DNA of 7,801 bases from an uncultured Eubacteriales bacterium (GTDB lineage Bacteria; Bacillota; Clostridia; Oscillospirales; Acutalibacteraceae): positions 1-7,801 of the forward strand of contig CABQAC010000093.1 in the NCBI GenBank assembly GCA_902462035.1, in the 5' to 3' direction. The position numbers and the translations under genes were made by a program. The notes beneath the pieces are model-generated. The model was not told the origin of the DNA and ran no database searches. It saw nothing but the letters and a program-made list of their open reading frames with translations. This document shows, piece after piece, positions 6,768 through 7,801 of the stretch (positions within the stretch are counted from its first letter, which is position 1; every line of letters begins with the position of its first letter).

Positions 6768-6786
6768 GTTAAAGCAGCACTTTAAC
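6768..6786 (-). other. Small stem-loop at the 5' end of the possible distal pflB transcript
   Basis: GTTAAAG (6768-6774) and CTTTAAC (6780-6786) are perfect 7-bp arms around a 5-nt loop. The stem would lie at or within a few bases of the 5' end of a transcript from the extended -10 at 6790-6798. A 5'-terminal stem can stabilise mRNA. No T-tract follows on the minus strand, so it is not a terminator. Confidence 0.35.
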
Positions 6787-6789
6787 CGT

Positions 6790-6798
6790 ATTATATCA
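6790..6798 (-). promoter_or_regulatory. Distal extended -10 promoter candidate for pflB
   Basis: TGATATAAT on the minus strand is a perfect extended -10 (TG, one base, TATAAT). No good -35 is visible at 16-18 nt, which is tolerated by this promoter class. Transcription would begin near 6783, giving a pflB leader of about 180 nt that runs through the proximal promoter. Confidence 0.45.
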
Positions 6799-6817
6799 TA
6801 AAAACACAAGATATAGT

Positions 6818-6836
6818 GTGAAATTCTAAATTCCAC
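6818..6836 (-). terminator. Weak hairpin downstream of the dCMP deaminase gene
   Basis: On the minus strand GTGGAAT (6836-6830) can pair with ATTTCAC (6824-6818) over 7 bp, including one G-T pair, around a 5-nt loop. It lies 22 nt past the stop codon. A T-rich stretch (TTGTGTTTTT) comes only about 8 nt later, so this is at best a poor terminator. No better one is present before pflB. Confidence 0.25.
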
Positions 6837-6857
6837 CACAATTTTTTGTTTTTTATT

Positions 6858-7343
6858 TTAATAGCCGAACACGCCGTCCAACGATTCGTCCTGTTCTACC
6901 CAATCTTGCACGCGGTATACGGTGTAGCCATGGCGTTCCCGGACGACCACCTCCTCGATGCCCGCGTTGATAATCTGCCGTTTGCACATGGAACATGGGC
7001 TTGGTTTTTCCACATATTCTCCGGTTTTTACATCCTTGCCCACCAAATATAAGGTCGCGCCCAGCATGTCGTTGCGGGAAGCGTGAATGATGGCATTCGC
7101 CTCGGCATGCACCGAACGGCATAATTCGTACCGCTCCCCCCTGGGAATAGCCAGTTTTTCCCGTACGCAGACGCCGGAATCCACACAGTTGACCCGGCCC
7201 CGGGGAGCGCCCACATATCCGGTGGAGACGATCTGGTCGTTTTTCACAATAATCGCGCCAAAATTCCGGCGCAGGCAGGTCCCCCGTTCCAACACCGTTT
7301 CCGCAATGTCCAGGTAATAATTGATCTTATCGATGCGAGTCAT
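6858..7343 (-). CDS. Deoxycytidylate (dCMP) deaminase family protein
   Basis: A 161-aa zinc-dependent cytosolic deaminase, expected to convert dCMP to dUMP, the precursor of dTMP. The catalytic motif is His79-Ala-Glu81 (SVHAEANAI), with zinc ligands Cys117 and Cys120 in PCSMCKRQIINAG. The spaced cysteines at 23, 53, 59 and 75 before HAE resemble the ComEB/dCMP deaminase subgroup, where some of these bind a second metal. The SGYVGAPRG-like region TGYVGAPRG (41-49) also fits. The start at 7343 is preferred because GGGAGG (complement of 7352-7357) lies 8 nt upstream, and the longer frame to 7400 would begin upstream of the candidate transcription start. It is divergent from cdd, another pyrimidine deaminase, which supports a salvage role. 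Databases often call such proteins comEB, but no competence genes are nearby, so no symbol is given. Confidence 0.88.
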   Translation of the reverse strand: MTRIDKINYYLDIAETVLERGTCLRRNFGAIIVKNDQIVSTGYVGAPRGRVNCVDSGVCVREKLAIPRGERYELCRSVHAEANAIIHASRNDMLGATLYLVGKDVKTGEYVEKPSPCSMCKRQIINAGIEEVVVRERHGYTVYRVQDWVEQDESLDGVFGY

Positions 7344-7388
7344 ACCGTCAGCCTCCCGACAATTATTTGGTTTATTCGCCCTTTTTCT

Positions 7389-7417
7389 ATTTTCCATCAT
7401 ATTTTATTCCGCGTCAA
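7389..7417 (-). promoter_or_regulatory. Candidate promoter of the dCMP deaminase gene
   Basis: On the minus strand TTGACG (7417-7412, 5 of 6) and GAAAAT (7394-7389, 4 of 6) are spaced by 17 nt. The start would be near 7382, giving a leader of about 40 nt. The -10 is poor, so the call is tentative. Confidence 0.4.
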
Positions 7418-7450
7418 GAACCAATCTTTTTCTGTACAGCAGGGCGGAAT
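7406..7450. repeat. Inverted repeat spanning the divergent deaminase promoters
   Basis: ATTCCGC (7406-7412) and GCGGAAT (7444-7450) are perfect 7-bp inverted arms 31 nt apart. One arm adjoins the -35 of the dCMP deaminase promoter and the other lies in the cdd promoter spacer. A third copy of TTCCGCGT occurs at 7501-7508, repeating 7407-7414 directly. These could be sites for a shared regulator. The short length means chance is not excluded. Confidence 0.35.
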
Positions 7451-7461
7451 ATGACTATAAT
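7433..7461 (+). promoter_or_regulatory. cdd promoter
   Basis: TGTACA (7433-7438, 4 of 6) is followed after 17 nt by a perfect TATAAT (7456-7461). Transcription would start near 7468 and give a leader of about 70 nt before the TTG start. Confidence 0.6.
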
Positions 7462-7482
7462 AAGGTTAATGCTTCGTTTACT

Positions 7483-7517
7483 AGCGCTGTTATCGCTTTT
7501 TTCCGCGTTGTAACAGC
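7483..7517 (+). promoter_or_regulatory. Alternative RNA structures in the cdd leader (possible attenuator)
   Basis: AGCG (7483-7486) can pair with CGCT (7494-7497) just before a T run at 7497-7502, a minimal terminator-like form. Alternatively GCTGTTA (7486-7492) pairs over 7 bp with TAACAGC (7511-7517), which uses the loop of the first hairpin and precludes it. Two exclusive structures with a T-run are the layout of an attenuator, but the first stem has only 4 bp. Confidence 0.3.
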
Positions 7518-7539
7518 CTGGAAAAAAGGAGGAGGTCTT

Positions 7540-7801
7540 TTGAATCAGATCGTACCCGCCGGACAGCGGGAGGAATTGATCCGCCGCGCGCTGGAAGCGC
7601 GGCAGAACGCTTACGCGCCCTATTCCCATTTTAAAGTAGGCGCGTCCCTGCTTTGTAAGGACGGCTCCATTTTTACCGGCTGCAATGTGGAAAATCAATC
7701 TTATCCCGCAGGGGTGTGCGCCGAGCGCGCCGCGCTGGGCGCGGCGGTATCCGCGGGGCACCGGTGTTTTCTGGCTATCGCGGTGGCCGGCGGCGAAACG
7801 C
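7540..7801 (+). CDS. cdd: Cytidine deaminase, N-terminal part (3' end outside window)
   Basis: The frame from 7540 gives 87 codons and is open at the window edge. Cdd is a small cytoplasmic zinc enzyme that deaminates cytidine and deoxycytidine to uridine and deoxyuridine in pyrimidine salvage. The segments AYAPYSHFKVGA (24-35) and GCNVENQSYPAGVCAER (47-63) are diagnostic. Cys60 is the first zinc ligand and Glu62 the catalytic proton carrier, equivalent to Cys53 and Glu55 of B. subtilis Cdd. The second PCxxC ligand pair lies beyond the window. The start is TTG: no in-frame ATG, GTG or other TTG lies upstream back to the promoter, and AAAGGAGGAGG at 7525-7535 lies just before it. The rare start is offset by this strong site. 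The small tetrameric form (about 130 aa) is expected, but the total length cannot be seen. Confidence 0.93.
   Translation, partial: MNQIVPAGQREELIRRALEARQNAYAPYSHFKVGASLLCKDGSIFTGCNVENQSYPAGVCAERAALGAAVSAGHRCFLAIAVAGGET

Noticed and set aside
6602..6857. A known riboswitch in the pflB leader
   Set aside because: Several short stems can be drawn, but none matches the conserved core of a riboswitch class I recognise.
7414..7761. A 115-codon minus-strand frame over the cdd leader and cdd
   Set aside because: It overlaps the cdd promoter and conserved cdd coding sequence, and it has no recognisable features.

Overview
The window looks like a piece of a Gram-positive, anaerobic, fermentative Firmicutes genome, most likely Clostridia. 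This is an inference. It rests on strong GGAGG-type ribosome binding sites, a TTG start, moderately high GC with AT-rich promoter spacers, and an oxygen-sensitive pyruvate formate-lyase with its activase. I cannot name the species. The content is mostly familiar metabolism. The least settled part is which sugar the isomerase of the pentose operon uses.

Layout. Bases 1-143 (+) are the 3' end of galE (UDP-glucose 4-epimerase). A strong bidirectional hairpin terminator (206-243) separates it from a convergent two-gene minus-strand operon. In transcription order this is xylulokinase xylB (3286 to 1766), then a fucose/arabinose-isomerase-family protein (1741 to 257), 24 nt apart. Upstream of xylB, 226 nt hold a weak candidate promoter overlapped by an imperfect inverted repeat and a leader of about 150 nt. 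Next, also on the minus strand, come pflB (6601 to 4385) and pflA (4274 to 3513). Between them lie an 11-bp hairpin and a perfect extended -10 motif just before the pflA ribosome binding site. The 256 nt upstream of pflB hold a good sigma-A-type promoter, a palindrome over its -10, a cre-like site at the transcription start, and a second distal extended -10. Then comes a dCMP deaminase gene (7343 to 6858, minus). It is divergent from the 5' part of a cytidine deaminase gene, cdd (7540 onward, plus), which runs off the window.

How the genes work together. The kinase/isomerase pair should turn an unidentified aldose into a ketose and then a ketose 5-phosphate, probably D-xylulose 5-phosphate, for the pentose phosphate or phosphoketolase route. 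PflA installs the glycyl radical on PflB, which cleaves pyruvate to formate and acetyl-CoA at the bottom of fermentation. The two deaminases act in pyrimidine salvage: Cdd converts (deoxy)cytidine to (deoxy)uridine, and dCMP deaminase makes dUMP for thymidylate synthesis. Their shared 196-bp divergent control region is compatible with joint regulation. No transposon, integrase, CRISPR array, tRNA or rRNA was seen.
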